A DNA stretch of 33,086 nucleotides from Pseudomonadota bacterium (GTDB lineage: Bacteria > Pseudomonadota > Gammaproteobacteria > Burkholderiales > Burkholderiaceae_C): contig JAJZWA010000041.1 in the NCBI GenBank assembly GCA_021846965.1, forward strand, positions 1 through 33,086. The letters are read 5' to 3'. This document shows positions 6,834 to 14,123 of this stretch, one piece after another. The notes under the pieces are model-generated. The model was not told where the DNA came from and ran no database searches. It worked only from the letters and a program-made list of their open reading frames with translations. Position numbers and translations under genes: made by a program. The number at the start of each line of letters is the position of its first letter. Position 1 is the stretch's first letter.

Positions 6834-9128
6834 ATGCAAAGCCGCCCCAGCCCCTCGGGAACACCCCCCACCGCTCGCAAGCGGCCCGCGATTCACCGCC
6901 GGCCGCAGCAGCGCGCCGCGCAGGCTGCGCTGGCCGAGGGCGTGGCGCCGCCGACGCCCGAGCGCGCGGCGGCGGTCAGCCTGGCCGGGCTGCTCGATCG
7001 CCTGGCCGGCTATCTTCCCGAATCCGACCTGCAACTCATACGCACGGCCTATCGCTTCGCCGACGCCGCGCACCTGGGCCAGTACCGCGCCAGCGGCGAA
7101 CCCTACATCTCCCACCCGGTGGCGGTGGCCGAGATCTGCGCCGAGTGGAAGCTCGACACCCAGGCGCTGATGGCGGCGCTGCTGCACGACACCGCCGAGG
7201 ACAAGGGCATCACCCAGGCCGAGCTGGTCGAGCATTTCGGCTCGACGGTGGCGATGCTGGTGGACGGTCTGACCAAGCTGGACAAGATCCAGTTCTCCAA
7301 CCGCGAGGAAAACCAGGCCGAGAGTTTTCGCAAGATGCTCCTGGCGATGGCGCGGGACATCCGGGTCATCCTGATCAAGCTCGCGGACCGGCTGCACAAC
7401 ATGCGCACCCTGGGCGCGATGCTCCCGGAGAAGCGTCGGCGCATCGCCGACGAGACCATGGACATCTATGCCCCCATCGCCTACCGGCTGGGGCTCAACC
7501 AGGTGTACCGCGAGTTGCAGGACCTGGGCTTCCAGCACAGCCACCCGATGCGCTACGCGGTACTCAGCGAGGCCGTGCGGGTGGCCCGGGGCAACCGCCG
7601 CGATCTGGTGGACCGCATCCTCGCCGCCACCACCAAGTCGCTGGGCGACGCGGGCATCCAGGCGCAGCTCTACGGCCGCGAGAAGACGCTGTACTCGATC
7701 TACCGCAAGATGCAGCGCAAGCATCGCTCCTTCGCCCATGTGCAGGACGTGTTCGGCTTCCGCGTGATCGTGCCGGAAGTGCTGGACTGCTACCGCGCGC
7801 TGGGAGTGCTGCATGCGCAGTACAAGCCGATGCCGGGCAAGTTCGAGGATTTCATCGCCATCCCCAAGCTCAACGGCTACCAGTCGCTGCACACCACGCT
7901 GATCGGCCCGACCGGCGTGCCGGTGGAATTCCAGATCCGCACCGAGGCCATGCACCGCGTGGCCGAGAGCGGAGTGGCCGCGCACTGGCTGTACAAGGCC
8001 GGGGAAAGCGCCGACGCGATCGCACAGGTCACCACCGCCGCGTGGCTGCAGTCCCTGCTGGACATCCAGAACGAGAACCGCGACGCCGCGGAGTTCATCG
8101 AGACCGTGAAGGTCGACCTGGCGCCCGACGCGGTGTACGTGTTCACGCCCAAGTCGCGCATCCTGGCGCTGCCTCGCGGCGCCACTCCGGTGGACTTCGC
8201 CTACGCCGTGCACACGGACCTGGGCAATCAGACGGTGGCGGCCAAGGTCAACGGCGAGCTGGTGCCGCTGCGCACCGAACTGCTCAGCGGCGACGTGATC
8301 GAAATCGTCACCGCTCCACACTCGCGCCCGAACCCCAACTGGTTGAGCTTCGTGCGCACCGGGCGTGCCCGCTCGAAGATCCGCCACGAACTCAAGGTCT
8401 CGCAGCAGGCCGAGTCGCAGGCCCTGGGGCGGCGCCTGCTGGTGCGGGCGCTGCAGCAACTGGACCTGCGCCTGGAGGACCTGGACACCACGCAGTGGAG
8501 CCGCCTGCTGCACTGGAGCGGCAACAAGACCCCCGAGGAATTGTTCGGCGACATCGGCCTGGGCAAGCGCGTGGCCGAGATCGTGGCCAAGCGGGTGCAG
8601 ATGCAACGCGCGGCCATCGACCAGCGTGCGCTGGAGGACTCGGCCGTGTCGGGCAGCGAATCGGCCGCGCGCGGTTCGCTGCAGCTCGACGGCAGCGAGG
8701 GCGCCTCGGTGCATTATGCGGACTGCTGCCGCCCGATTCCCGGCGACGCGGTGCTGGGCTACCTGGGCAAGGGCGAGGGCCTGACCGTGCACCAGCAGGA
8801 CTGCCCGCAGGCACGACGCCTGTTCCTCAAGCACCCGCGCAGCTGGATCGACCTGAGCTGGTCGCCCTCGGTCAGCGGCCTGTACCAGGTCGGCATGGCG
8901 GTGGTGGTGACCAACGGCAAGGGCGTGCTGGCCAAGCTGGCCTCGGCCATCAGCGAACACGACGCCGACATCATCCACGTGCGCATGGACGACGATTCGG
9001 GCCAGCCCGCCATCGAGCTGCGATTCATTCTTGCCGTACGCGACCGCAAGCACCTGGCCGACGTGCTGCGCGCGGTACGCGTGCACAAGTTCGTCTCGCG
9101 CGCGGCGCGCATCAAGCCCCGCGCCTAG
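6834..9128 (+). CDS. spoT: Bifunctional (p)ppGpp synthetase/hydrolase, RelA/SpoT family
   Basis: The 764-residue product has the full long-RSH layout. An N-terminal HD hydrolase domain keeps SHP (93-95), LLHDTAED (His118, Asp119) and LADRLHNMRTL (183-193), so hydrolysis should be active. The synthetase domain has YGREKTLYSIYRKM, DVFGFRVIV (305-313), KLNGYQSLHTTLIGP and VEFQIRTEAMH. TGS (about 435-500), a Cys-containing segment HYADCCRPIPGD, and a C-terminal ACT domain follow. It makes and degrades the stringent-response alarmones. The first 45 residues are a basic, Pro/Ala-rich tail not needed for the fold. The ATG at 6834 has no good Shine-Dalgarno, so the exact start is uncertain. It lies 83 bp after rpoZ and faces greB. 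Confidence 0.95.
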   Translation: MQSRPSPSGTPPTARKRPAIHRRPQQRAAQAALAEGVAPPTPERAAAVSLAGLLDRLAGYLPESDLQLIRTAYRFADAAHLGQYRASGEPYISHPVAVAEICAEWKLDTQALMAALLHDTAEDKGITQAELVEHFGSTVAMLVDGLTKLDKIQFSNREENQAESFRKMLLAMARDIRVILIKLADRLHNMRTLGAMLPEKRRRIADETMDIYAPIAYRLGLNQVYRELQDLGFQHSHPMRYAVLSEAVRVARGNRRDLVDRILAATTKSLGDAGIQAQLYGREKTLYSIYRKMQRKHRSFAHVQDVFGFRVIVPEVLDCYRALGVLHAQYKPMPGKFEDFIAIPKLNGYQSLHTTLIGPTGVPVEFQIRTEAMHRVAESGVAAHWLYKAGESADAIAQVTTAAWLQSLLDIQNENRDAAEFIETVKVDLAPDAVYVFTPKSRILALPRGATPVDFAYAVHTDLGNQTVAAKVNGELVPLRTELLSGDVIEIVTAPHSRPNPNWLSFVRTGRARSKIRHELKVSQQAESQALGRRLLVRALQQLDLRLEDLDTTQWSRLLHWSGNKTPEELFGDIGLGKRVAEIVAKRVQMQRAAIDQRALEDSAVSGSESAARGSLQLDGSEGASVHYADCCRPIPGDAVLGYLGKGEGLTVHQQDCPQARRLFLKHPRSWIDLSWSPSVSGLYQVGMAVVVTNGKGVLAKLASAISEHDADIIHVRMDDDSGQPAIELRFILAVRDRKHLADVLRAVRVHKFVSRAARIKPRA

Positions 9129-9149
9129 GATCCCGGGCTCCCTGCCCCA

Positions 9150-9731
9150 TCAAGCCTTCGCTTCCCGGTCCTGCGGCCCGGGGTAGCGCACGTCCAGGAT
9201 CTCCAGCCTGCGCAGCCCGCCGGGCGTGGGCAGGGTCACGACGTCGCCCACGGTGGACTTGAGCAGTGCGCGCGCCACCGGGGAGATCCAGCTGATGCGC
9301 CCGCGCTCGGGTTCGACCTCGTCGATGCCCACGATGGTCACCTCGCGCTCGATGCCATCGTCCTGCACGTAGGCCACCGTGGCGCCGAAGAACACCCGCT
9401 CGTTGCCGAACTGCGCGCTGGGGTCGACCACCTCGGCCTTGTCCAGGCGCTTGCCCAGGAAGCGAATGCGACGATCGATCTCGCGCAGGCGCTTCTTGCC
9501 GTAGATGTAATCGCCGTTCTCGGAGCGGTCGCCGTTCGAGGCCGCCCAGGAGACGATCTCGACCACCTTCGGGCGCTCCACGTCGAGCAGCTCGCGCAGC
9601 TCGTCGCGCAGACGGGCATAGCCGGCAGGGGTGATGTAGTTGCGCGTGCCCGCGGGCAACTCCGGCAGGCGCGCGGCCTCCTCCTCATCCTCGTCGTCGG
9701 AGTCGCGTTCGGAAACGAATGCCTTGCTCAT
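9150..9731 (-). CDS. greB: Transcript cleavage factor GreB with acidic N-terminal tail
   Basis: The 193-residue product contains a full GreB: YITPAGYARLRDELRELLDVERP, the coiled-coil tip WAASNGDRSENGDYIYGKKRLREIDRRIRFL and the C-terminal SPVARALLKSTVGDVV domain. The tip acidic residues (D and E of GDRSENGDY), needed for Mg-dependent transcript cleavage, are present. GreB enters the RNA polymerase secondary channel and rescues backtracked complexes. It is about 35 residues longer than E. coli GreB because of an N-terminal tail with a run of Asp and Glu (DSDDEDEEE, about residues 10-18). The ATG at 9731 is the only reasonable start. The gene converges on spoT with 21 bp between stops. Confidence 0.94.
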   Translation of the reverse strand: MSKAFVSERDSDDEDEEEAARLPELPAGTRNYITPAGYARLRDELRELLDVERPKVVEIVSWAASNGDRSENGDYIYGKKRLREIDRRIRFLGKRLDKAEVVDPSAQFGNERVFFGATVAYVQDDGIEREVTIVGIDEVEPERGRISWISPVARALLKSTVGDVVTLPTPGGLRRLEILDVRYPGPQDREAKA

Positions 9732-9742
9732 GCGGGGTCCCG

Positions 9743-9772
9743 AAAATAAAAAAACGCCCGCGTGCGGGCGTT
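9743..9772 (-). terminator. Rho-independent terminator of the main binding-protein gene
   Basis: On the minus strand ACGCCCG-CACG-CGGGCGT (9771-9754) forms a 7-8 bp GC-rich hairpin, followed by TTTTTTATTTT down to 9743. This is a classical intrinsic terminator for transcripts of the upstream binding-protein gene. It ends only 12 bp before the greB ATG and should insulate greB, which then needs its own promoter or read-through. Confidence 0.9.
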
Positions 9773-9778
9773 GCATTG

Positions 9779-9814
9779 GCGCGCCGCCTCCGGGATCTTC
9801 CGGTGGCGGCGCGC
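9779..9814 (-). other. Long 3'-UTR stem-loop before the terminator
   Basis: Arms 9779-9793 and 9800-9814 are reverse complements over 15 bp with a single mismatch and a six-base loop. It lies between the stop codon of the binding-protein gene and its terminator. Such a structure could block 3' exonucleases and stabilise an abundant mRNA. That role is inferred. Confidence 0.7.
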
Positions 9815-9844
9815 TCCAGGCTCGCGCCTCGGGGAACCCGAGAC

Positions 9845-10999
9845 TTACTTGACCTGTTCGACGGCCACCACCTTCTTCGCGCCGTGGTCGAAGGCCGACA
9901 GCGTGATGGTCGGATCGGCCAGGTTGCCGTTCTTCTCGAAGTGGATGTCCTTCTTGGTCACGCCGTTGTAGTCGATGTTGCGAATGAACTTCAGGTACTT
10001 CGCGGGCTCGACCGAACCAGCCTTCTCCATCGCCTTGGCCAGCACCATGGTCGCGTCGTAGGAGTACGGCGAGTAGATCTGGAAGGCCGAAGCGCCGAAC
10101 TCGGCGTCGTAGCGCTTCTTCCACGCCACACCGCCAGGCATCTGCGCGATCGGCGAGCCGCCTTCGGCGCAGATGGTGATGTCGGCCGCGTCGCCCGCCA
10201 GCTTGGCCAGCTCAGGCGCGCAAATGCCGTCGCCACCCATGAAGTGCGCCTTGATGCCCAGCTGCTGGATCTGACGCAGCATCGGGCCGGCCTGGCTGTA
10301 CATGCCGCCGTAGAAAATCACGTCCGGGTGCAGCGACTTGATCTTGGTCAGAATGGCCGAGAAGTCGGTGGCCTTGTCGTTCGTGTACTCGCGGTCCAGA
10401 ACCTTCAGCCCGTCCTTCTTGGCCGTCTTGGCGAACACGTCCGCCACGCCCTGGCCGTAGGCCGTGCGGTCGTCGATCACCGCCACCGTCTTGGCCTTCA
10501 GGTTCTGCTTGGCGTAGTTGGCCAGGCCCGCGCCCAGCGCGTTGTCGTTGGCGATGATGCGGAAGAAGGTCTTGAAGCCCTGCTCGGCGATCTTCGGATC
10601 CGTCGACGACGGCGTGATCACCGGAATGCCCGCTTCGTTGTAGATGCGCGAAGCCGGGAAGGTGCAACCCGAGTTCAGGTGACCCACCACGCCGTTGGCG
10701 TGCTCGTCCACGAACTTCTGCGCCACCGTGGTGGCCTGCTTCGGATCGGCCTGGTCGTCCTGGGCGTCGATCTTCCAGATCACCTTCTTGCCGCCGATGA
10801 CGATGTTTTCCTTGTTCAGGTCATTGATGGCCATGCGCACACCATTGGTGTTGTCCTGGCCGAAACTGGCCTGCGGACCCGAGATCGGGGCCGCGGAGCC
10901 AATCGTGACCGTGACCTCGCCGGCGGCGAAGGCGCTTCCATAGATGCCGGCCAGGGCCAGGCCCACGGACAGGGCGATAACTGTGTGCTTGCGTTTCAT
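9845..10999 (-). CDS. Branched-chain amino-acid-type ABC transporter substrate-binding protein (LivJ/LivK family), paralog 1
   Basis: The 384-residue product is a periplasmic type I binding protein. It has a signal peptide MKRKHTVIALSVGLALAG with cleavage near AFA-A (about 25-26), then VTIGSAAPISGPQASFGQDNTNG, GVVGHLNSGCTFPAS, IPVITPSSTDP and AVIDDRTAYGQG. The family binds leucine, isoleucine, valine or related amino acids and passes them to a LivHMGF permease, which is not encoded here. I chose the ATG at 10999, which has GGGAGG about nine bases upstream and starts directly with the signal peptide. The protein is Lys-rich where its two neighbours use Arg, and the codons look strongly selected. 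With its own promoter and strong terminator this suggests high expression. Confidence 0.93.
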   Translation of the reverse strand: MKRKHTVIALSVGLALAGIYGSAFAAGEVTVTIGSAAPISGPQASFGQDNTNGVRMAINDLNKENIVIGGKKVIWKIDAQDDQADPKQATTVAQKFVDEHANGVVGHLNSGCTFPASRIYNEAGIPVITPSSTDPKIAEQGFKTFFRIIANDNALGAGLANYAKQNLKAKTVAVIDDRTAYGQGVADVFAKTAKKDGLKVLDREYTNDKATDFSAILTKIKSLHPDVIFYGGMYSQAGPMLRQIQQLGIKAHFMGGDGICAPELAKLAGDAADITICAEGGSPIAQMPGGVAWKKRYDAEFGASAFQIYSPYSYDATMVLAKAMEKAGSVEPAKYLKFIRNIDYNGVTKKDIHFEKNGNLADPTITLSAFDHGAKKVVAVEQVK

Positions 11000-11076
11000 G
11001 TGAACGAACCTCCCGGTTATAGGATTTTTGGCGATTGTGTGCGCCACAATTCAGTCGGGAACACCCAACGCCGGCC

Positions 11077-11106
11077 ACTATACACAGGAGGCTCGTTCCC
11101 AGTAAA
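11077..11106 (-). promoter_or_regulatory. Sigma-70-like promoter for binding-protein paralog 1
   Basis: On the minus strand TTTACT (11106-11101) and TATAGT (11082-11077) are separated by 18 bp, matching the consensus hexamers at four and five of six positions. The predicted start near 11070 gives a leader of about 70 bases before the ATG at 10999. The rest of the 296-bp gap up to the preceding gene holds only a small GC-rich hairpin. Confidence 0.6.
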
Positions 11107-11208
11107 CGGGAACTCCACGGAGAGTTGTTTGCCGGTCACCACGGCGCCCGCAAACGCGGGGGTGACGCCCGCGCAGACATGCGGCATGCCCCACGGAAGG
11201 GACAGCGC

Positions 11209-11223
11209 GCCCCGTCGCGGGGC
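11209..11223 (-). other. Small GC hairpin after binding-protein paralog 2
   Basis: GCCCCG and CGGGGC form a 6-bp stem around a three-base loop, 73 bp beyond the stop of paralog 2. There is no T-run. It could be a weak terminator or RNA end-protecting structure. Read-through into paralog 1 remains possible. Confidence 0.3.
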
Positions 11224-11295
11224 CTCTGCACCATGTCGGAACGGCGCGACCGGCGCTGCGGGAATCCCTGCCGCACGGCGCCCGTCAGCCGCCCG

Positions 11296-12606
11296 TCAGC
11301 GAGCCACGGTCTGGACCTTGACGGGGACCTTCAGTCCTTCACGATATACGGAAATCGTGACCTGAGGATCGGCCACTTCGCCGTTGGGCGCGAAGCGGAT
11401 GTGCTCGCGGGTGATGCCGTCGTAGTCGGTGGCTCGCAGCGCGGGCAGGAAGCGCGCGGGCTCGGCCGAAGCCGCATGCTGCATGGCCTGGGCCAGCACC
11501 ATCGTGGCGTCGTAGGAATACGGCGAATAGGCCTGGAAGGCCTCGGGCCCGAAGCGCCGCTCGTAGCGCTGCTTCCAGGCCAGGCCGCCCGGCGTGCGCT
11601 CCAGTGGCAGGCGGCCGTCGCCGCACACCATGTGGCGCACCGCGTCACCGGCGAGCTTGGGCAACTCGGACACACAGGCGCCGTCCCCGCCCAGCAGCGG
11701 CAGGTCGAGCCCGAGGCGATCCATCTGGCGCAGCATCAGGCCCGCCTGCGTGACCACGCCACCGAACATGATGGCGTCGGGGTGCAGGCTGCGCACCCGC
11801 GTGAGCACGGCGGAGAAGTCGCTGGCCTTGTCGGTGGTGTATTCGCGCGCCACCACCCGCATGCCGCGCGCCGCAGCGTCGCGCGCGAAGGCGTCGGCCA
11901 GGCCCTGGCCGAAGGCGGTGCGGTCGTCGATCAGCGCCACCGTGCGCAGGTGCAGCTCATGCTGTGCGTAGTCGGCCAGGGCCCGGGATACCACGGCATC
12001 GTCGGCGATGACCCGGAAAAAGCTCTTCGAGCCCATGCGCCCCAACCGGCTGTCGGTGGCCGCGGCCATCATCATGGGAATCGACGCGGCGTCGAGCAGG
12101 CGCACCGCCGCGTAGGCGCCCCCGGAGGTGTCCGGGCCGACCACGCCCGCGACCTTGGCGTCGATGAACTTCTGCGCCACCACGGCGGCCTGCCGGGGGT
12201 CGGCCTGGTCGTCCTCGGCGAGCAGTTTCCACACCACGGAATCGGACCCGATGCGCAATTTCCGGGCGTTGAGATCCTCCAGCGCCAGGACCACGCCGTT
12301 GGTGAAATCCTGCCCGACCAGGGCGCGCGGCCCGGTGGTGCCGGCGCTGACCCCGACCACCACGTTGAGCGTGCCGGCACAGGCCGGCGCGCCCGATGCA
12401 GCAACCAGGCCAGCCACCATGCCGGCCGCCATACCGACCATGCCGCCAAGCCTGCGCCCAAGCAGCCGGCCAGGAATTCGGCCCAGAATCCGGCAAGGCG
12501 CGCGGCCCGGCACGCAGCCAGGCCCAGGCTCCATCGACGGCGCGGGGCGCGAGCTCGCGGGCCGCGCTGGCGCGGGCTGCCGGATGCATGCGAGGTTGGG
12601 GGTCAT
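11296..12606 (-). CDS. LivJ/LivK-family substrate-binding protein, divergent paralog 2 with long N-terminal extension
   Basis: The 436-residue product is homologous over its length to paralogs 1 and 3 (VALIDDRTAFGQGLADAF, DKASDFSAVLTRVRSLHPDAI, YSPYSYDATMVLAQAM). The ligand-pocket strands differ. The SGC-T-PA stretch of its paralogs is SGGAYAA, and ITPSSTD is MMAAATD, so its ligand probably differs or binding is weaker. A hydrophobic secretion segment (about 56-78, ending APACA-G) lies behind 55 residues rich in Pro, Gly and Arg that include a 4-residue repeat (34-55). The ATG at 12606 is supported by AGGAG six bases upstream. A start at Met56 would give a normal 381 residues but has no basic n-region. 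It lies 78 bp after paralog 3, probably cotranscribed. Confidence 0.87.
   Translation of the reverse strand: MTPNLACIRQPAPARPASSRPAPSMEPGPGCVPGRAPCRILGRIPGRLLGRRLGGMVGMAAGMVAGLVAASGAPACAGTLNVVVGVSAGTTGPRALVGQDFTNGVVLALEDLNARKLRIGSDSVVWKLLAEDDQADPRQAAVVAQKFIDAKVAGVVGPDTSGGAYAAVRLLDAASIPMMMAAATDSRLGRMGSKSFFRVIADDAVVSRALADYAQHELHLRTVALIDDRTAFGQGLADAFARDAAARGMRVVAREYTTDKASDFSAVLTRVRSLHPDAIMFGGVVTQAGLMLRQMDRLGLDLPLLGGDGACVSELPKLAGDAVRHMVCGDGRLPLERTPGGLAWKQRYERRFGPEAFQAYSPYSYDATMVLAQAMQHAASAEPARFLPALRATDYDGITREHIRFAPNGEVADPQVTISVYREGLKVPVKVQTVAR
12442..12507 (-). repeat. Degenerate 12-bp in-frame repeats in paralog 2 N-terminus
   Basis: On the minus strand degenerate 12-base units such as GGCCGAATTCCT, GGCCGGCTGCTT and GGCGCAGGCTTG run in frame and give the tetrapeptide series CRIL-GRIP-GRLL-GRRL (residues 38-53). 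They end right at the hydrophobic secretion segment. Confidence 0.6.
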
Positions 12607-12636
12607 GTCGGTCTCCTGTGGTGAAGGTCTTGCGGG

Positions 12637-12684
12637 CGTCGCGGACCCTCGGGTCGCGGGCGCTGCCCGGGTGGGCGCCCTGGC
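12637..12684 (-). other. Small GC stem-loops between paralogs 3 and 2
   Basis: The 78-bp intergenic gap holds two short inverted repeats: GACC/GGTC with a four-base loop near 12640-12655, and GGGCGC/GCGCCC near 12658-12682. Neither has a T-run. They may affect mRNA processing between the two genes. The ribosome-binding site of paralog 2 lies at the far end of the gap. Confidence 0.25.
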
Positions 12685-14022
12685 TCAGTGCGCTTGCTGC
12701 ACGGCCAGCACCTGTTGCCTGCCGTCCCGGAATTCCTCGATGGTGACGGAGGGATCGACCAGATTGCCCTGCGCGGTGAAGCGGATGTCCTTCTTGGTCA
12801 CGCCGTCGTAGCCGACCTCGCGCAGATAGGGCAGATACCGGCTCGGCTCGATGGAGCCGGCCTTGGCCATGGCGGCGGCCAGCACCATGGTCGCGTCGTA
12901 GGCATAGGGCGAGAACACCTGCACGGGCACGGGGCCGAAGCGCGCCCGATAGCGCTGCAGCCAGGCCTCGCCCTCGGGCATGGCCTGCAGCGACAGGCCG
13001 CTTTCCGCGCACAGCGCGCCGTTGACTGCCTCGCCGGCGGTCTGCGCCATGGCCGGCATGCAACTGCCGTCGCCCCCTATATAGCGAGCTTCAATCCCAA
13101 GGCGCCGCATTTGACGCAGCAATGGGCCGCCTTGGGCGTAGATTCCTCCATAGAACAACGCGTCGGGCTTCAGGGCCCGCACCCGCGTGAGCACGGCGGA
13201 GAAATCGCTGGCCTTGTCGTTGGTGTATTCGCGTGCCAGCACGCGCATGCCCGAGGCCTCGGCCCCGCGGACGAAACTGTCGGCCAGGCCCTGGCCGTAG
13301 GCGGTGCGGTCGTCGATCACGACGACGCTGCGCAGATGCAGGGTGCCGGCGGCGTAGCGGGCCAGGCCCTCGCCCAGCGCGGCGTCATCGGCAAGCATGC
13401 GGAAGAAGGTGGCGTGGCCGCGCCGCGCGATGCTGGTGTCGGTGGAGGCGGGGGTGATCTGCGGAATACCGGCGCGTGCATAGATGGCCGCGGCCGGCAC
13501 GGTGCAGCCGCTGCTGGCATGGCCCACGACGCCGTGGACCTTCTGGTCCACGAACTTCTGTGCCACCTGGGCGGCCTGGCGCGGGTCCCCCTGGTCGTCC
13601 TGCGCGTCGAGTTCCCAGAGCACGCGCTTGCCGCCGATGAGCATGCCGCGTCGGTTGAGCTCCTCGATGGCCATGCGCACGGCATTGGTGTTGTCCACCC
13701 CGACCGCGGCCAGGGCACCGGTCATGGGCTCGGCGCTGCCGATGCGCACGGTCAGCGCGGCATCCTGCGCGTGGCTGGCGGTGGCGAGGCCGGCCAGCAT
13801 GCCCAGGCAGGCCGCGGAGGCGGCGCGAGCGCGCATGGAACCGAGGATTCGGGCGAGGACGGAGCCGGAGGCGCCAGGCGGCCGGACCCGCGGCATGGCG
13901 CGGGCAAGGCCATGCGCGGCGCAATGCGAGGCGGAATGCGAGGCGGAATGCGCGGCGGAATGCGCCAGGGAATGCGCGGCCCGGATCGGGCGGCGCGCGG
14001 CATGCGGGAAGGCGGGTTTCAT
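12685..14022 (-). CDS. LivJ/LivK-family substrate-binding protein, paralog 3 with repeat-containing N-terminus
   Basis: The 445-residue frame encodes a periplasmic binding protein closely related to paralog 1 (GVVGHASSGCTVPAAAIY, IPQITPASTDTS, VVVIDDRTAYGQGLADSF), so it probably binds a similar amino acid. A good signal peptide begins at Met63 (MRARAASAACLGMLAGLATA, cleavage after SHA). Starting there, at 13836, gives 383 residues, nearly the length of paralog 1. The 62 residues upstream contain a His/Ser/Ala four-residue repeat and stay open. I report the upstream ATG because a promoter lies only about 30 bp before it, but neither start has a clear Shine-Dalgarno. If Met1 is used, the signal peptide sits 62 residues inside the protein. 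Confidence 0.85.
   Translation of the reverse strand: MKPAFPHAARRPIRAAHSLAHSAAHSASHSASHCAAHGLARAMPRVRPPGASGSVLARILGSMRARAASAACLGMLAGLATASHAQDAALTVRIGSAEPMTGALAAVGVDNTNAVRMAIEELNRRGMLIGGKRVLWELDAQDDQGDPRQAAQVAQKFVDQKVHGVVGHASSGCTVPAAAIYARAGIPQITPASTDTSIARRGHATFFRMLADDAALGEGLARYAAGTLHLRSVVVIDDRTAYGQGLADSFVRGAEASGMRVLAREYTNDKASDFSAVLTRVRALKPDALFYGGIYAQGGPLLRQMRRLGIEARYIGGDGSCMPAMAQTAGEAVNGALCAESGLSLQAMPEGEAWLQRYRARFGPVPVQVFSPYAYDATMVLAAAMAKAGSIEPSRYLPYLREVGYDGVTKKDIRFTAQGNLVDPSVTIEEFRDGRQQVLAVQQAH
13912..13983 (-). repeat. Six 12-bp tandem repeats in paralog 3 N-terminus
   Basis: Six consecutive 12-base units (plus-strand forms ATGCGCGGCGCA, ATGCGAGGCGGA twice, ATGCGCGGCGGA, ATGCGCCAGGGA, ATGCGCGGCCCG) share the core ATGCG and the same phase. 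On the minus strand they encode repeated Ala-His-Ser-type tetrapeptides (about residues 14-37). The 12-base unit keeps the reading frame when copies are gained or lost. Confidence 0.85.
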
Positions 14023-14051
14023 GGCAGCGGCAGGGGGCAGGGTTGGGCCCC

Positions 14052-14080
14052 ATTACACGCCGCATGAAAAACTTTGTTAC
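14052..14080 (-). promoter_or_regulatory. Sigma-70-like promoter upstream of paralog 3
   Basis: On the minus strand GTAACA (14080-14075) and TGTAAT (14057-14052) are spaced by exactly 17 bp and match the consensus at four and five of six positions. The predicted start is near 14045. The surrounding 101-bp gap is the most AT-rich stretch nearby. Confidence 0.55.
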
Positions 14081-14123
14081 GTTTGGGGCGATATCACCCC
14101 GACTGTCCTCGGGTCACTTGCGC

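Noticed and set aside
11107..11295. Hidden small gene or riboswitch in the gap between paralogs 2 and 1
   Set aside because: Apart from the promoter and a small hairpin, I see no conserved-looking fold, no start with a ribosome-binding site and no family-like peptide.
13912..13983. Possible CRISPR array
   Set aside because: The 12-bp units are contiguous without spacers, lie in frame within a coding region and no cas genes are present.
14063..14100. Terminator after the DUF2486-like gene
   Set aside because: GGGG/CCCC around a GATATC core gives only a weak stem and there is no T-run, so it is not called.
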